The position numbers and the translations under genes are program-made. Shown here in pieces: positions 43,201 through 53,488 of a DNA stretch of 64,000 nt. Under the pieces are notes generated by a model, which was not told the origin of the DNA, ran no database searches, and worked only from the letters and a program-made list of their open reading frames with translations. Every line of letters starts with the position of its first letter. Position 1 is the stretch's first letter. Source of the DNA: Amanita rubescens (Eukaryota; Basidiomycota; Agaricomycetes; Agaricales; Amanitaceae); contig WION01000009.1 in assembly GCA_015039365.1 (NCBI GenBank), forward strand, positions 806,001 to 870,000, given 5' to 3'.

Positions 43201-44033
43201 TCGTTGCCTATGCAGACGCAGATTGGGCGTCTGACAGAGAGACTAGAGTCTCGGTTACAGGCTATGCCTTAACTTTGGCAGGGGGTGCAGTTTGTTGGGT
43301 TTCTCGAAAACAGAAAACAGTTGCTTTATCATCAACAGAAGCTGAATATATGGCAATGTCCGATGCCTCACGTCAAATTATGTGGGTGCTAAACCTATAC
43401 CAAGAATTAGGTTTCCCCTTGGGCGGCATTGACCTTCTTTGTGACAATCAGGGTGCGATATTTCTGGCATCAAACCCTGCACAACAGCATAAATCAAAAC
43501 ACATTTCAATTCGCTATCATTACATTAGGGAACGTGTTGAACAAAAAGAGATCAATCTTTATTACGTTCCCACCAATCAACAAATAGCGGACTTAATGAC
43601 TAAGAATCTGAATAGAGAGAAAATTCAGTTCTTTATAAATGAATTAGGAATCACCGTTAATGTTACTCCATATCCCACTATCAAAATGCATAGTGCAAGT
43701 CACTGGATACACCTTTCAGCCGAAGGGTTAAATGGAGTTGAAGCAACATTCATGTATACGAACAAGCGACAAAATTTCATTCGTGATATGCTTGATCCAA
43801 AAGTACCAAAGGATACGTTCATGAATAGGAAAGAAGATCTTTTGCCGAAACCAATTAGAGATCGTATTATGAAGATATACGAACCTATAAGGCAGTCAAA
43901 GATAAAAAGATCCTTTAAACGAGAAGACATTGAAATGTTGGACTCGTGGAATCTTTTAGAGACATTAACGGATGAAAACAAATTCCTAGTAGAGTTCATT
44001 AAAAAGAAATGGCGGATAAATATTCTAGGATGA
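40215..44033 (+). CDS. copia integrase-reverse transcriptase-RNase H
   Basis: 1272 residues from the first ATG; the frame is open from about 40191, directly after the gag stop. Integrase core (MIHMDLKEFP, VVVDDYSSYVW, SDRGGEF, NGRAERMIQTL); a long charged linker of about 350 residues; RT (CRWVYDIKSDGRKKARLVAK, FSPVARYETIR, YGLKQASYAWN, active site YVDD); RNase H (ADADWASDRETR, SSTEAEYMA, ADLMTKNL). After RNase H about 130 further residues (from NVTPYPTIKM to KWRINILG) have no counterpart I recognise in copia elements. One frame change relative to gag is needed to express it. Confidence 0.93.
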   Translation: MIHMDLKEFPTQSYHKYKYILVVVDDYSSYVWIGFLKHKSDTTEVFQRWFTKVSALNKRILYLRSDRGGEFVNKTFKDFLDKNGIQHQTSAPHIHQQNGRAERMIQTLNDKSEAMRLDACIPRSWWEFSIETAVHAYNRTPIVRGNWKTPWELLYSSLPDVQYFKVFGCEAWVFIPVEKRSDKLSPKSELMTFVGYELGSKAYKFMDSNNTLVISAQATFFEDRFPRKGKSDIIITKDLAPILLDNRDTNNGIPSPSPVRGRQLGRRRTQSPLPADSVEGGDPESDSSSSSGHSGDKPASVKRESLSPLSDGLKTPSWGLKSRSPTPDEADKPDSPDIRKGSTMDDLRRRFQETMRNIDDELEDLEAGERTRLLEQNSGLRDRHTNIETRRRNADEILKRFIPDRSPPRTNTREQVLDIRKRLAERFAPDRNLEQFNKDRKSISEFKKEIDEQIPMPDLTFNKVRQEFGKRSTVQKPINPADYIPETIKPSSKAMGKRRERSKSLDRSNRPCSRQRLNEPTPVVPPPAVVPRRSNRVPKPIIRKDNAYGEKKAVEIEKEILRQRDLIKYQIDNYENDFGGRIPNKDAATRFNPTAKTPPSRSMDIDPKATMARMIKECGNDFMHFLLANMIPREEIRTYQYRDIYKIKGENIDLYKQWRTAMEDEFKSLQNRDIWELMELPKGRNPIKCRWVYDIKSDGRKKARLVAKGFSQRPGLDYDETFSPVARYETIRLLLATSALENWDIEALDVKTAFLYGDLDEEIYMQQPEGFIIKGQESKVYKLKKAIYGLKQASYAWNKQADKSLKSLGFKRCLADSGIYVRTTDKDITICVIYVDDILFIGDRTETISYIKKEFMKMWECRDLGKVKEYLGIRINYDRAIGTLVIDQAAYAKTVVERFGLLNCKPVSTPLPAGYVPAKNTSEASSEDRSYYQQIIGSLLYLALGTRPDIAYAVILMSQFSVNPSYDHIQRALYIVKYIAHTLDTRITYSRNGKGFVAYADADWASDRETRVSVTGYALTLAGGAVCWVSRKQKTVALSSTEAEYMAMSDASRQIMWVLNLYQELGFPLGGIDLLCDNQGAIFLASNPAQQHKSKHISIRYHYIRERVEQKEINLYYVPTNQQIADLMTKNLNREKIQFFINELGITVNVTPYPTIKMHSASHWIHLSAEGLNGVEATFMYTNKRQNFIRDMLDPKVPKDTFMNRKEDLLPKPIRDRIMKIYEPIRQSKIKRSFKREDIEMLDSWNLLETLTDENKFLVEFIKKKWRINILG

Positions 44034-44048
44034 CTTAGCGAGGGGGTG

Positions 44049-44453
44049 TGACGAAGTTATCTTATCTAATCTAAGATAACAATAAAGATCTTATCTTATC
44101 TGCTTACTAAGTAGATCAGGATATATATAGATAGAACCTTGTAGAAGGTTCTAGCACGCTTGCATCATCCTCACTGCGGATGGTGCCATATGACACCATA
44201 GCTGCGCATGACATCAGCGCAGCTCCATATTTCCATATATGAGTATGACATATGTAGTTACATATATTTACCTATGTTGTTACCTATTAGGACACAGACA
44301 GTATATAAACCTGCCATGTACCGTAGAATAGGAACAAGCTCTCTTAACCTCGTACCACCATCTTCTCAGCTGAGTGGTCAGCTACTGTACACATCGGGTA
44401 AGCTATCGCTTTAACTCCTCGACGCTGCGCTACTGGGCGTTTCCCTTTCGTCA
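44049..44453 (+). repeat. copia 3' LTR
   Basis: 405 bp, apparently identical to 36128-36532; GCAAG follows. Confidence 0.95.
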
Positions 44454-45313
44454 GCAAGGATTTTTAAGCGGTCGGTATTCATCCGCTCAGGATTCATGTC
44501 GAAGAAAATTTCAATATCTTCTATGAATGTATTGGCATCCTTTCGCTTTCCTTTGAATTCAGGAAGATCTCCGATGAGACTAGGGGTTCGTGGGTTGGGT
44601 ATAGGGTCTGTACTTCCTCCAGACATTCTTGGTGATGGTGGGGGTGATGGATCTCTACGTGGTGGAGTTGGGTCGGGTTTAGGTTCGTCTACTTCGATTC
44701 TGTCAGGGTCAAACGGGTCTTCTTCGTCCTTTTCTTCTTCTTTAGGGTTCGGAGGACCTGGTTCGGGATTGGTCGGTTGTTGGGCAGGTGTTGGTGTCGT
44801 TCCAACTGAAAGGTCACTGAGAAAATCAAGGGATAGATCGGGTTCTTGATCTGTATCTCCTTCTTTCTCGGATTCACTATCGTTTAGGCCAAAGTTTGCT
44901 TTCTTTTTGCCTTTTGTAGTTGTCGATATGGAAAGGAGAGTTCTCGGTCTTAAGTTCTCCGGTAGAGCGTCAACAGTCCCTTTTATCCAAGTAGGGGTAT
45001 TGAAATATTCGTTAGGGACAAAGTCTTGTGTTTCGGATGCTATCCAACGTTCTGTGAGGTGATCGAATCTGATATGTTGTTCCTGAAGATATAGATCTGC
45101 GAAATAATAGTATGATTCGTTCGGAGGTCTAGTTTCTTTTTGTGGTATCCAGAATTCTTGTTCTTTAACTGGATTTCCTCCTGTATCTTCCCAGATTCGT
45201 TTTGCACCGTTTAGTCTGACGTAGTATCCGTCAAGAATGTAGTTCCCTTTACGATCTCGTGTAGCTCTATTTGGTGGAGCTCTCCAATCCGTTTTGACAA
45301 CGTGGCCAGTAAC
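44454..45313 (-). CDS. gypsy gag, N-terminal part
   Basis: Open from 45313 with no ATG at the front; a TAG lies directly before. Reads TDWRAPPNRATRDRKGNYIL, then LNGAKRIWED, an acidic Glu/Asp/Pro-rich region and the capsid start PSLIGDLPEFKGKRKDANTF. It ends at the copia insertion in RLKILA and resumes at 36127. The start codon is missing or lies in a lost 5' exon or frame. Confidence 0.82.
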
Positions 45314-45404
45314 CTACGGGCTGGCTTTCCGGAAGTTCGTCGAAGTGTGTGTTATCAAATGCCAATGAATCGATGTTCAGGCTTGTTGATAAGTTCGACT
45401 TAAT

Positions 45405-45856
45405 TGTTACGAACTCGTTAATCTCAACTTAAGTTGCAGCGGCAACTCTAGTCACGATTACAAGTCTTAAGTCAAACATTAAGATTATAAGTTCAATTCT
45501 AAGTCAAGACGTTGACTTAGGATCTGAGGACGATTGTGGTAGATGAGTTAAGAGTAAGGTTATATTGCCAGACGACAATAAACAGCTAAGTCGAACTTAG
45601 GGTTCGACTCTAGAATACATGCGGTATTTATACTAGCAAGTACAATGAGACGTACTAATTAATGAATAACGGTAAGTACGAAAGTAAGTATAAGGACGGC
45701 GTCATATATGGAACAAGGGATGGTATAAGTAAAGAAACGAGCTTGTCCGTATGAATCGAGCATAAGGGGAACGACGAGTAAGGTATGCATAAAGAAAATA
45801 AACATGTCCGACGTATCATGTAAGCATAATGCGGGAGTCCGTACCGTGTTGTAACA
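45405..45856 (-). repeat. gypsy 5' LTR
   Basis: 452 bp, pairs with 28974-29425; CCTTG follows at 45857-45861. Confidence 0.92.
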
Positions 45857-45861
45857 CCTTG

Positions 45862-46098
45862 ACTCCTACCGATAGGCCCCTTTCCTTCCAAGGCTCAACG
45901 TTCCTTCCCCTACTATGTCGCGTTTGGGGATGGACTAGTTAAACACTATATGCGGCCCTATGCCGATGACGTGATTAGTATAAGTATGTCTTACGGGTTC
46001 TTTTTCCTCGCTCTAGTAGTGTTGGCTTTTTTCCCAGTATACCTCGGTAGCGTATGTGGCAATACACTCCTTTCTATTCAAAAAAAAAAAAAAAAAAA
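45862..46098 (+). other. 3' end of the non-LTR element: last ORF1 codons, 3' UTR, poly-A
   Basis: ORF1 resumes after the duplicated CCTTG and stops at 45873-45875. About 200 nt of 3' UTR follow and then A19 (46080-46098). The duplicated target GACTCTAGAGACT starts at 46099. Confidence 0.88.
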
Positions 46099-46180
46099 GA
46101 CTCTAGAGACTTTGTCACAGTCATTGTGAAAGACGCGCGAGTCACTTTGGCACGTGACTAAACGACGCGTTTCTTGACTT

Positions 46181-47548
46181 ATGGACACGATCTTCAAGCC
46201 ATATGCCCGATGCAGTATTTGCACTAACGCTCGCCTAATAGATGAATTTCGGATCCTTTCTCCATGCGGTGGGTAGTTTCTCAGACGTGATTGATGCTGG
46301 TTACTTAAACTCGGAGGACGTGTCGCAGCACACTCGATATGCGCTATTTGTATCAAGTCCTGGTTTTTAGCCCAGGGAAGCGAAACGTGCCCTATGTGCC
46401 GGATATTCGTTGGGTCAAACGTTGAAAATTTCGTAAAGATGGTTCATGTAGATTTCGTCCCCAACAAAGTTGTCCAAACTGAACTGGTTATGGAAGGCCT
46501 CAGTCGGATGGACAAAGATACCAAAATTGTGAGCGTTCTTAGAACTCCAGCAAAGTTGCAAAAGGTCGCGGATGAGCTGGAAGTAGACGAGGGCCTGGCA
46601 GTTGAGTACATTCAATTTCTAACGATTTGCATCTAACAACTACATTTAAAAGAAATCCATTCTTCAGGCCGTATCCGAATTCAAGGAACGAATTGCGCCA
46701 TTATACGCAGAGAATAATGCACAGAGGGACCAACTGCAAGAGTTACAGGCAGCACTCGATGGATCGGCGGATCGGAGGGAGCAGATAAAGGAACTGACGG
46801 CAAAATTACGCAGGAAGGAAAAGCAGGGACTAGAAATGCGCCGAACTCAGAAGCAGGTGGAAACAGAGAGGGATCGTGCTGTTGAGATGGTTGAAAAAGC
46901 GGTAAAGGAGCTGAATACAGTCCGTAGCGATAACACGTCACTCGGAGAGCGTGTTTCTGAGCTAGGGACGGAAATCGCAACACTCAAAGGTTATTTGCAG
47001 CAATACAAGATCGCGGTAGGTTTTGTCATGCCATCTATATTTATTAATATTGTGCTGTTTATAGGAGCGCAAAAACAAGGCAAAAAGAAGAGAAATGCAA
47101 CGACGACTGGCAGAGCTGGAGCAGAAGGCGGGTGGAAACGGCGAGGAAGCTGCTGGCGAGACTTCGCTTTCTGTACCTAAGATTGACGTGGATCTGGTAA
47201 TTCCCTTCAGCCGCAAAGTCCTAATTAATGCTAACCTCGACGTAGGATAACGACAGCAATAACCTGACGGGAATGCCTCAGACCAACTGCCGAGAGCGCG
47301 ATAACACACGTCCTATTCCGTTGGCACTCTCGGATCCCCGGTTTGATTTCGAGGGTATGCCCGGTCCCGGGTTCTCATCTAATCGAAATCCGAATGAACA
47401 CCGAAATGTTAAACGAGTCAAGTTATCAAACCATAAAGTTAAAGAAATAACCAACTTCCCTCTTTCTCTCGACAGATCCGGCCACCCGACAGTGCCGGTC
47501 CAGCTGGGACCAAAAAGGAAACTTCGCGTCTGCGATCCTTTGAAATAA
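46181..47548 (+). CDS. RING-finger / coiled-coil protein, TRAIP-like E3 ubiquitin ligase
   Basis: Five exons (46181-46268, 46329-46600, 46668-47015, 47065-47196, 47246-47548) give 380 residues in phase. The RING spans residues about 11-60: CSIC...CAHSICAIC...CPMC, a complete C3HC4 set assembled across the first intron. MCRIFVG right after it is like TRAIP. Residues about 120-285 form a coiled coil (LRRKEKQGLEMRRTQKQVET); the tail is basic and polar with GPKRKLRVCDPLK at the end. TRAIP relatives act in replication-stress signalling; that role is inference from architecture. Convergent with the uL5 gene, 228 bp between stops. Confidence 0.82.
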
Positions 47549-47776
47549 GCGCAGACCGTATTCAACCTCCATGGGCGAAGGTGACATCTTGCGCTGTCAA
47601 GTCATTTCGGCATGTGATCAAACCATTCTTGTGCATTCTTGACAGATGCACGTATCGGTCACACAAACGATCCGTACACCGGGGAATTGATGTAAATAAG
47701 TATTTGGTGCATACCAATACATGCCATAGGTTTATAATGTAGGGCATAGCATATAACGGTATTATGGGCGGGGCGT

Positions 47777-48481
47777 TTATTTCTGTGAAAGATCGCAGGT
47801 TACATACTATAGGCGCTTCCATGCATAAGCAGCGTACCAAGATAATGCCATCGAATCGTTGCTTGAACCATGCCATTGTGTCTTCCTTCTTTACGCGATG
47901 CGAGAACCCGACCCGTGCCTTCTTCTGCTTTCTCCGTGCCACCCGTGCACCGGGACGACCCATTACAACGTAGAAGTCCATACCGAAGATACCAATTGTC
48001 GGGTCGTACCGAGCGCCGAGATCAATATGCTCTTGAATACCGAAACCAAAGTTTCCGGTGTCCGAGAAGTTCTTACGTCTCAGCTCATATTCCTTCACCT
48101 TCAGCCCACGTTCGAGGATCTCCTCCGCTTTGGGACCCCGAATTGTAACGTGCACGGCGATTTTTTCATTGCGACGGATGCCAAACTGACGTACGGTGTA
48201 GCGCGCTTTTGATGTAACGGGCGTTTGTCCAGTTAGCTGTTCCAACACCTTGGACGCACGGGTCAAACGATCACCAGATTCACCGACAGAGATGTCTAAC
48301 GAAAGGGTCGGGTTAGTGGATCCCATCACCCAAACAGCGCATGTACGACAGACATACTGATGACAAGCTTGTCAACGCGGAGTTCCCTCATGGGATTTGT
48401 TGGGGCTGTCTTCTGTTCTGCCTATAGAACATGTATAATCAACTTTCGAACCTACATTGCTTGAACAGTTGTACTGACCAT
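47777..48481 (-). CDS. RPL11: 60S ribosomal protein uL5 (RPL11)
   Basis: Four exons: 48481-48479 (only the ATG), 48421-48358, 48295-47838 and 47782-47777 (one Lys codon and the stop), 176 residues, the usual length (174-178). The start reads [15 protein letters not shown]; then [53 protein letters not shown] and [12 protein letters not shown] are near-invariant uL5 sequence. It binds 5S rRNA with uL18 and forms the central protuberance of the large subunit. The 3-nt first coding exon is common for ribosomal protein genes. Confidence 0.95.
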
Positions 48482-49655
48482 TTTGTTGCTGTTGGGTAGA
48501 CTTGTCGCTCGCACCACTCAATGCGGCTGTTTGCACACGCCGATTGTGGCTTGAAACCTTATTCTGCCGTGCTGTACATGCATCGCAATTTGCCGATAAT
48601 TGTGACTTCAAACTTGCTACCTGTGACGGTCGGGTTTCTCGGTCACGCCCACGCCTGAGCGCTGGCAAAGAAGCGCAATGTCGTTCCTTGATGCAAAGCA
48701 AGGAACAGGGTTGCAGTGCACTCATCAGAGCTTGTGTTATTCCGATGACAGTCAGTCGCTTCAAACTTGCCGAACGCATCGGATATACAATGACTAAGGG
48801 TTCCAGTCAACCGTAGTTTTCGTTTTCGATTTTACATAACATGAAAAAGCATGGGGGGCCGACGGTCAGCTCTTAATTTGTCTAATTGCATGATTCATAA
48901 GTCATTCGGACGCCACTATCACATCTAGATTCTACACAGTTCGGAACTTCATTCAACCATCAGGCTTATAGCATTAATCATCAGTGGCAGACAGCAAGGC
49001 TGGGTCGAAACACGAATTAGCATTTGAATGGATCTTGGGTGTGCTGTTCAGGTCCTTGTGGGCTTGATATATATGATCAATCACCATCATCGGTACATCG
49101 CATCCTCCGATGCCTCCCCATTGACTAGACGATCTTACGTAAGTGTTTCCTATCATGGGCGTGGAATTAAAATTCACGGCTAGCGCCACTATGTTAAGTC
49201 CGCTACGCATTTGGACATGCATGTCATGTAATATTACTGTGCTGGTTTTCTGACGGAACCCACTTCTATGGTTCTGCTGAATCTGATGCCTTACCAGTTA
49301 AGGAAGGCTCCAGTCGGTATTTCGCCACCTCCGACCTGTTTCCAGGTCCGATTTTGGCATCAACTTTCCTGTTTTGGCCCCTTCGCGACCATGTTTTCTC
49401 GCCCTAGACAGGACCTGACCGGCTTAACCTACTCCGTAGGCGCTCATGTGCGCGATGCAGGGAACTTGGGGCCTGTGCTGAAGTGGTGCGGCAATCACAG
49501 AAAATTAAATTGTGGAAGGACGATGATGGGTGGCCGATACTTCATACACGTACGCAACTGTTGAGTTGTAATACAAGGTGTTGGTCTCGCCTCTTTATAA
49601 GTCAGGGGACATCTCCTGAGAAACACGCTTCCCCCAACCCAGTCTCCCAACCATC
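48482..49655. other. intergenic, no supported gene
   Basis: The first few hundred bases should carry the uL5 promoter. Open frames at 48502-48816 and 49268-49564 have no motif or splice partner. Confidence 0.45.
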
Positions 49656-50588
49656 ATGGCCGCTTGCAACATCTGCACAAACGACTTGATTTCTCCCGTC
49701 TGTCTTCCTTGTGGTGAGTCTATTAATATGTCATCAGTCTCTGAATATTATCGCGAACGCTATCGATAGGACATGTTTTCTGCAATGACTGCATTTTTAG
49801 GGCTATTCGTGCTATTGCCCCTTTGACCACCATGCATCATTGCCCTACATGCGAAACATCTTATAGCACAGGTAAAATCAACGTCAGGTATCATGTTCTC
49901 TTTTTAAAGCCCATCATACAGCTACTTTGGATCCGGCCGCTGTGCCACCCCATCTCAAAGCCAATCTCCTTCCGAGCATTCGGAAAATACATTTTGGAGG
50001 GCCTTCTATGCCTGCTCAGCCATCTTCCAGTTCAGACGCGGACCTGCAGACTGAAAATGCACGTCTCCGGGCAGAAAATGCCGCCCTGCAGAAGAATTGC
50101 TCCATGTGGCGAAAGCGTGCCGAGGCCCACTCGTCATCAACGCTAGGACTTCTACAGATGATGCGTTTGACACGAGAACAGGCTATGCAGGCTGCTCGCC
50201 AACGTGACGAGCTTCGCAGGAAGTGCGAGGTGCTGAAAGGACGTTTATACGATGAAGATGACGAAGATGACGACGATAATGAGAACGACGATAACTTGTG
50301 AGTCGTTTAGTTCCACGACGGATTACAATCTCATAGGCTGTCCATCGCAGACTTGGGGAAGGACCTTTCCTCCCGTCCACTCTCTTAGGCCAAGTCGATA
50401 TGCAGCGAAAGAGTGGCTCTCCACTCTCCATCATCAGCTTATCATCGTCGCCGAATACCCTTGGCCTGTCGTCCTTGAAGCGGGTAAGAACGCCGTATGA
50501 ATCCCCATGCCATTCGGATGCGGAGGACGACGAAAGACCACACAAGCGCCGAGCATCCGCACCGCTGAGCCCCTTACCAGTCATTTAA
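49656..50588 (+). CDS. small RING-finger protein with coiled coil and acidic stretch
   Basis: Four exons (49656-49713, 49770-49871, 49910-50297, 50351-50588) sum to 786 nt, 261 residues. The RING is at the N terminus: MAACNICTNDLISPVCLPCG, then GHVFCNDCI and HHCPTC, a full C3HC4. A coiled coil follows (LQTENARLRAENAALQKN), then an acidic run (EDDEDDDDNENDD) and a Ser/Arg-rich tail with KRR. Probably an E3 ubiquitin ligase; substrate unknown. The last splice site is chosen because it alone joins the frame containing DMQRKSGSPLS. Confidence 0.8.
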
Positions 50589-50744
50589 TTTTGCATTTCA
50601 CTCGATTTCTTCCCCCCATTTTACCGAGTCATGACATACCAGTGTAAAGTATGCGAGCTATTACAGTTGTTTTTATGTACGATACATGGAGTATGAAGGA
50701 AAGGCTACAAATACATCTTTGCATTTAGAAACGAGGCAACTTCT

Positions 50745-51383
50745 TCAGTGGATGGAAATCCTCTTTGGCGCCATTTCGGCGGTAGTCTTGGGGAAAGTAA
50801 CCATCAGAACACCATTCTCCAAGTTGGCTTTGATGTCCGCTTCCTGTTAATGTTTCTCAACCTACGAACCATGATAATGCCTTGACCGGGAACGAGTCCT
50901 CACCGTAACCCCAGTAGGAAGCGTAATGCTCCTAAAGAATTTGCCCGACTGACGCTCCCGCATGGCCCAGCCACCTTCTTCGTATTGCTGGGCCATCTTG
51001 CTCTCACCCGTGACCTCCAGACGGTTATTCTGCACGGTAATGTTGACATTTTCTTTATTAAGCCCGGGGAGCTCAAACAACGCCGTCATGGTGTTGTTCT
51101 CCGGGTTCTCATGTAAATCCATCCTAAGCGACAAGTTTCAGACACCGGAAGCTGAAGGACCGGGATTAATAAGGGTTAATACTACTAACCTAGGCCTGAG
51201 CGTGCCTGAAGTTCCAAATTCGGTGCCGCGGCGACGCGCGACCGGTCGGTCCCAATCGAGAAGAGGCCTGCTAGTCGCAATGCGCCAGTCACCGGGTTCG
51301 TTGAACCACCGATCCATAGAGCGGTCGCCCCAACGGTCGGACAAGACCGTATCAAAATCAGGATCCCAGAAAGAAAGGGACAT
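50745..51383 (-). CDS. small heat-shock protein HSP20, diverged paralogue
   Basis: Three exons (51383-51190, 51123-50904, 50843-50745) give 170 residues. MSLSFWDPDFDTVLSD start; alpha-crystallin domain from MDLHENPENNTMTALFELPG through MRERQSGKFFRSITLPTGV to NGVLMVTFPKTTAEMAPKR. The second intron is at the same place as the single intron of the HSP20 at 22.6 kb, while the first intron is absent there. No perfect heat-shock element was seen upstream. Confidence 0.92.
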
Positions 51384-52287
51384 CAGTGAGTTTGATTCTT
51401 GTTATGTACGAGTTCAGATGTTGAAATACGCGTAGGTGGGCGCTGAGACTGCAGGGAGTGGGCCAAAGCTAGCGCCTTAAATAGCGTATCGGAGCCAAAG
51501 GCCGCTCCACTCATGAATGCATAAACGTTCTCGACTCCTCGAGTCTCGCATTTGTGTCATGTCTTGCATCATTGAATTGAAAACGGCTAGGCTATGGTCT
51601 CATAGTGCTTGTAGGTTCTAGCGTGACGTCCTTGCAGGCGTCGAGAAACCAAATGGGCGTTCCTGCTAGTAGGGTTCAGTGGATGTGCAATCGCTATTAT
51701 TACTATTAGTAAGATAATATTAGTTACATGATCTAATCTCCCAAGGCTGTCGTGTAGTAGCATGTGCTACACTGAAGGATGCTAGTGATGTCAACGGATA
51801 AGACACTTACTGAGTCCGAGACGGTCGATTGATGTTCTCATGCGGACCCAGGAGGGCAGCCAGCTGGTGTCAAGTTGCCAAAACCTGATTTCCGATAGGC
51901 GACATCTGGCAATCGGCACGATTCGAGCGATCTTCGATAACCGCGAAATTTCCTCTTTTGAAGTCGCTTGTATGCTGAACCAGAAATTATATTAGTGTGT
52001 TAGTACTGACTCGAATTCGCCGTTCCTGATAGTACCTCTTACGACACCCACCGCCATGCTATGATAGATTGACGTAACGCGTAACACGTAACGTACAGCG
52101 TTCGTAAACAAGCGTAAACCCATACTAATAGGGACCGTCTTACAGTGACCATAATCCAGCTCTCCGGATACTTAGAGAATATAACAGAGAGCTCTGTTTG
52201 ACTGATTTACAGATAATACAACTTATCCAGTATGCACAGTGATGACCCCTCAGATTATGATATGCGCTTACTGAGTTATCGTGCTAG
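51384..52287. other. intergenic
   Basis: No gene supported in this 0.9-kb AT-richer stretch. Confidence 0.45.
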
Positions 52288-52856
52288 ATGACGAACACCC
52301 TGCCTCCGCCCCCGGAATGGCTTCAAGATGGCCTTCGTTTCGAAGGTGAAAACCTAGCTCCTGGACGCGAAGACACCCTATACGGATACATCAACACCTT
52401 GCTCCCGTTGTTTTTCCCCATTGCGCAACGGTTCATGATCATACCACCGAATGGACGTGCACAATATGACATTCCGCCGGTAAGTCAGAAACCAGACCAG
52501 CTATTACTTGCATCTTGCATGCTTGGGCTAAGGCTTCACGAGTCGAGGGACGAGAAGTCCAGACTCCCGAGTTCTTTGTCGTCAAACCCGATGAAGGTCG
52601 CCTTATAATGGCCTTGAAAATCAAAGATGTAGACATGGATCAGTGCGTGGCCGAGGAACAGTTCAAGACGTACTTGGGGATTATGAATGAAGCTACAATC
52701 CTTCAGCCCACAGACCGCCGTATTTGTGGAATGCTAATATCTGGCCCCAATGTCAAAGTTGTTGACGCAACGGTTCCTCTACAGTTTTCTCCCTTCTACG
52801 ATATTAACGATCCATCAGTTTATCAATTCCTTCGTAACGTTGCCGAAGCAAATTAG
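52288..52856 (+). CDS. uncharacterised protein with scrambled copies downstream
   Basis: Two exons (52288-52479, 52533-52856) give 171 residues: MTNTLPPPPEWLQDGLRFEG, then EVQTPEFFVVKPDEGRLIMA, LKIKDVDMDQCVAEEQFKTY and a C terminus VYQFLRNVAEAN. No family recognised. A minus-strand partial copy (57.7-58.06 kb) uses an acceptor TTACAG/GCTTTGGCC where this gene has CAT, so the acceptor here may have shifted a few codons. The domain may be a basidiomycete-specific one. Confidence 0.6.
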
Positions 52857-53488
52857 GCCTTGTTGCAGATTTGTGTCATTACCTCATTCCTTTAAGTTGC
52901 ATCGCACATTTTTCTCCAAGACTCTGACTCGCCCCGGCCTGTAATATACTAATTTGTTTGCGCAATCGTGATGAACTTCGGTGCCTCGTGACGCGTAGAC
53001 AGCAGGAGAATTATTATAACCCATCTTTTTCCAAAGCAAAGAACCACGGTTATTGTTGAACAATCTATTTCCTGACGTTCGTACACCTTCGAAAATCTAC
53101 CTACAACACGAAATCCTCTAAATATCTTCCACACCCACCAAGAACTATAACTTTACTGATTGCGTTACTCCGTACTTACGTCATAGTAAACCCAGTCCGA
53201 ACACGCGTAGATCAGCACAATAAGCTACCTGACACTGCTGATATCCTCTTTCTATTCGTTAAGATAACTAAATCAAAAGACGCACTACGCGCACAGGTTT
53301 GTGGCATTCCTACTATCCAAGTCAAATATTTAATGCTTCGACGAATCAATATATCATATATCACCGTTGGGCATTCCACGCGAACAATAGAAATTTCGAG
53401 AACGTCGCAGCAACGAATCAGATGAATTCCATCGTATCGATTTACGATCTAGTGAATCTAAACTAAAAGCCGATATCCAGTGTCATGT
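52857..53488. other. intergenic
   Basis: No gene supported. The last 50 bp or so before FunK1 copy 3 match the 3' flank of copy 2. Confidence 0.45.

Larger units (their letters stand above)
36128..44453 (+). mobile_element. Ty1/copia LTR retrotransposon
   Basis: 8326 bp with 405-bp LTRs (36128-36532, 44049-44453) in which I see no differences, flanked by the 5-bp duplication GCAAG. Plus-strand order: PBS, 0.8-kb leader, extra ORF with a C-terminal membrane segment, gag-protease, integrase-RT-RNase H, polypurine tract (GCGAGGGGG). It sits in gypsy gag in the opposite orientation and leaves the gag frame intact on either side, so it is the youngest or nearly youngest insertion here. Confidence 0.95.
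28974..45856 (-). mobile_element. Ty3/gypsy chromovirus LTR retrotransposon, itself carrying two nested insertions
   Basis: LTRs of 452 bp (28974-29425, 45405-45856) start TG and end CA and are flanked by CCTTG on both sides. At least two differences between them are visible (for example GAACTTGTT/GAACTCGTT), so it is young. Minus-strand order: gag, [inverted protease], RT, RNase H, integrase, chromodomain, extra ORF, polypurine tract. Interrupted by a copia element in gag (36128-44453) and a solo LTR-like insert in integrase (31998-32394). Without these inserts it is about 8.2 kb. Confidence 0.92.
27358..46098 (+). mobile_element. ORF1-only non-LTR retroelement, split by a nested gypsy element
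   Basis: Bounded by a perfect 13-bp duplication and ending in 19 A's (46080-46098). Removing the gypsy insertion (28974-45856 plus one CCTTG) leaves about 1.85 kb: a 43-nt leader, one ORF of 528 codons and a roughly 200-nt 3' UTR. There is no reverse transcriptase ORF. The 5' end is the natural element end or a close truncation; the intact leader and ATG suggest it is complete. It must have been mobilised by another element's machinery, like mammalian HAL1 elements. Confidence 0.82.

Noticed and set aside
46080..46098. A19 homopolymer as a simple microsatellite
   Set aside because: It directly precedes a 13-bp target duplication, so it is the poly-A tail of the non-LTR element.
48372..48779. 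135-codon minus-strand open frame upstream of uL5
   Set aside because: It runs in another frame across the first uL5 coding exons and has no motif.
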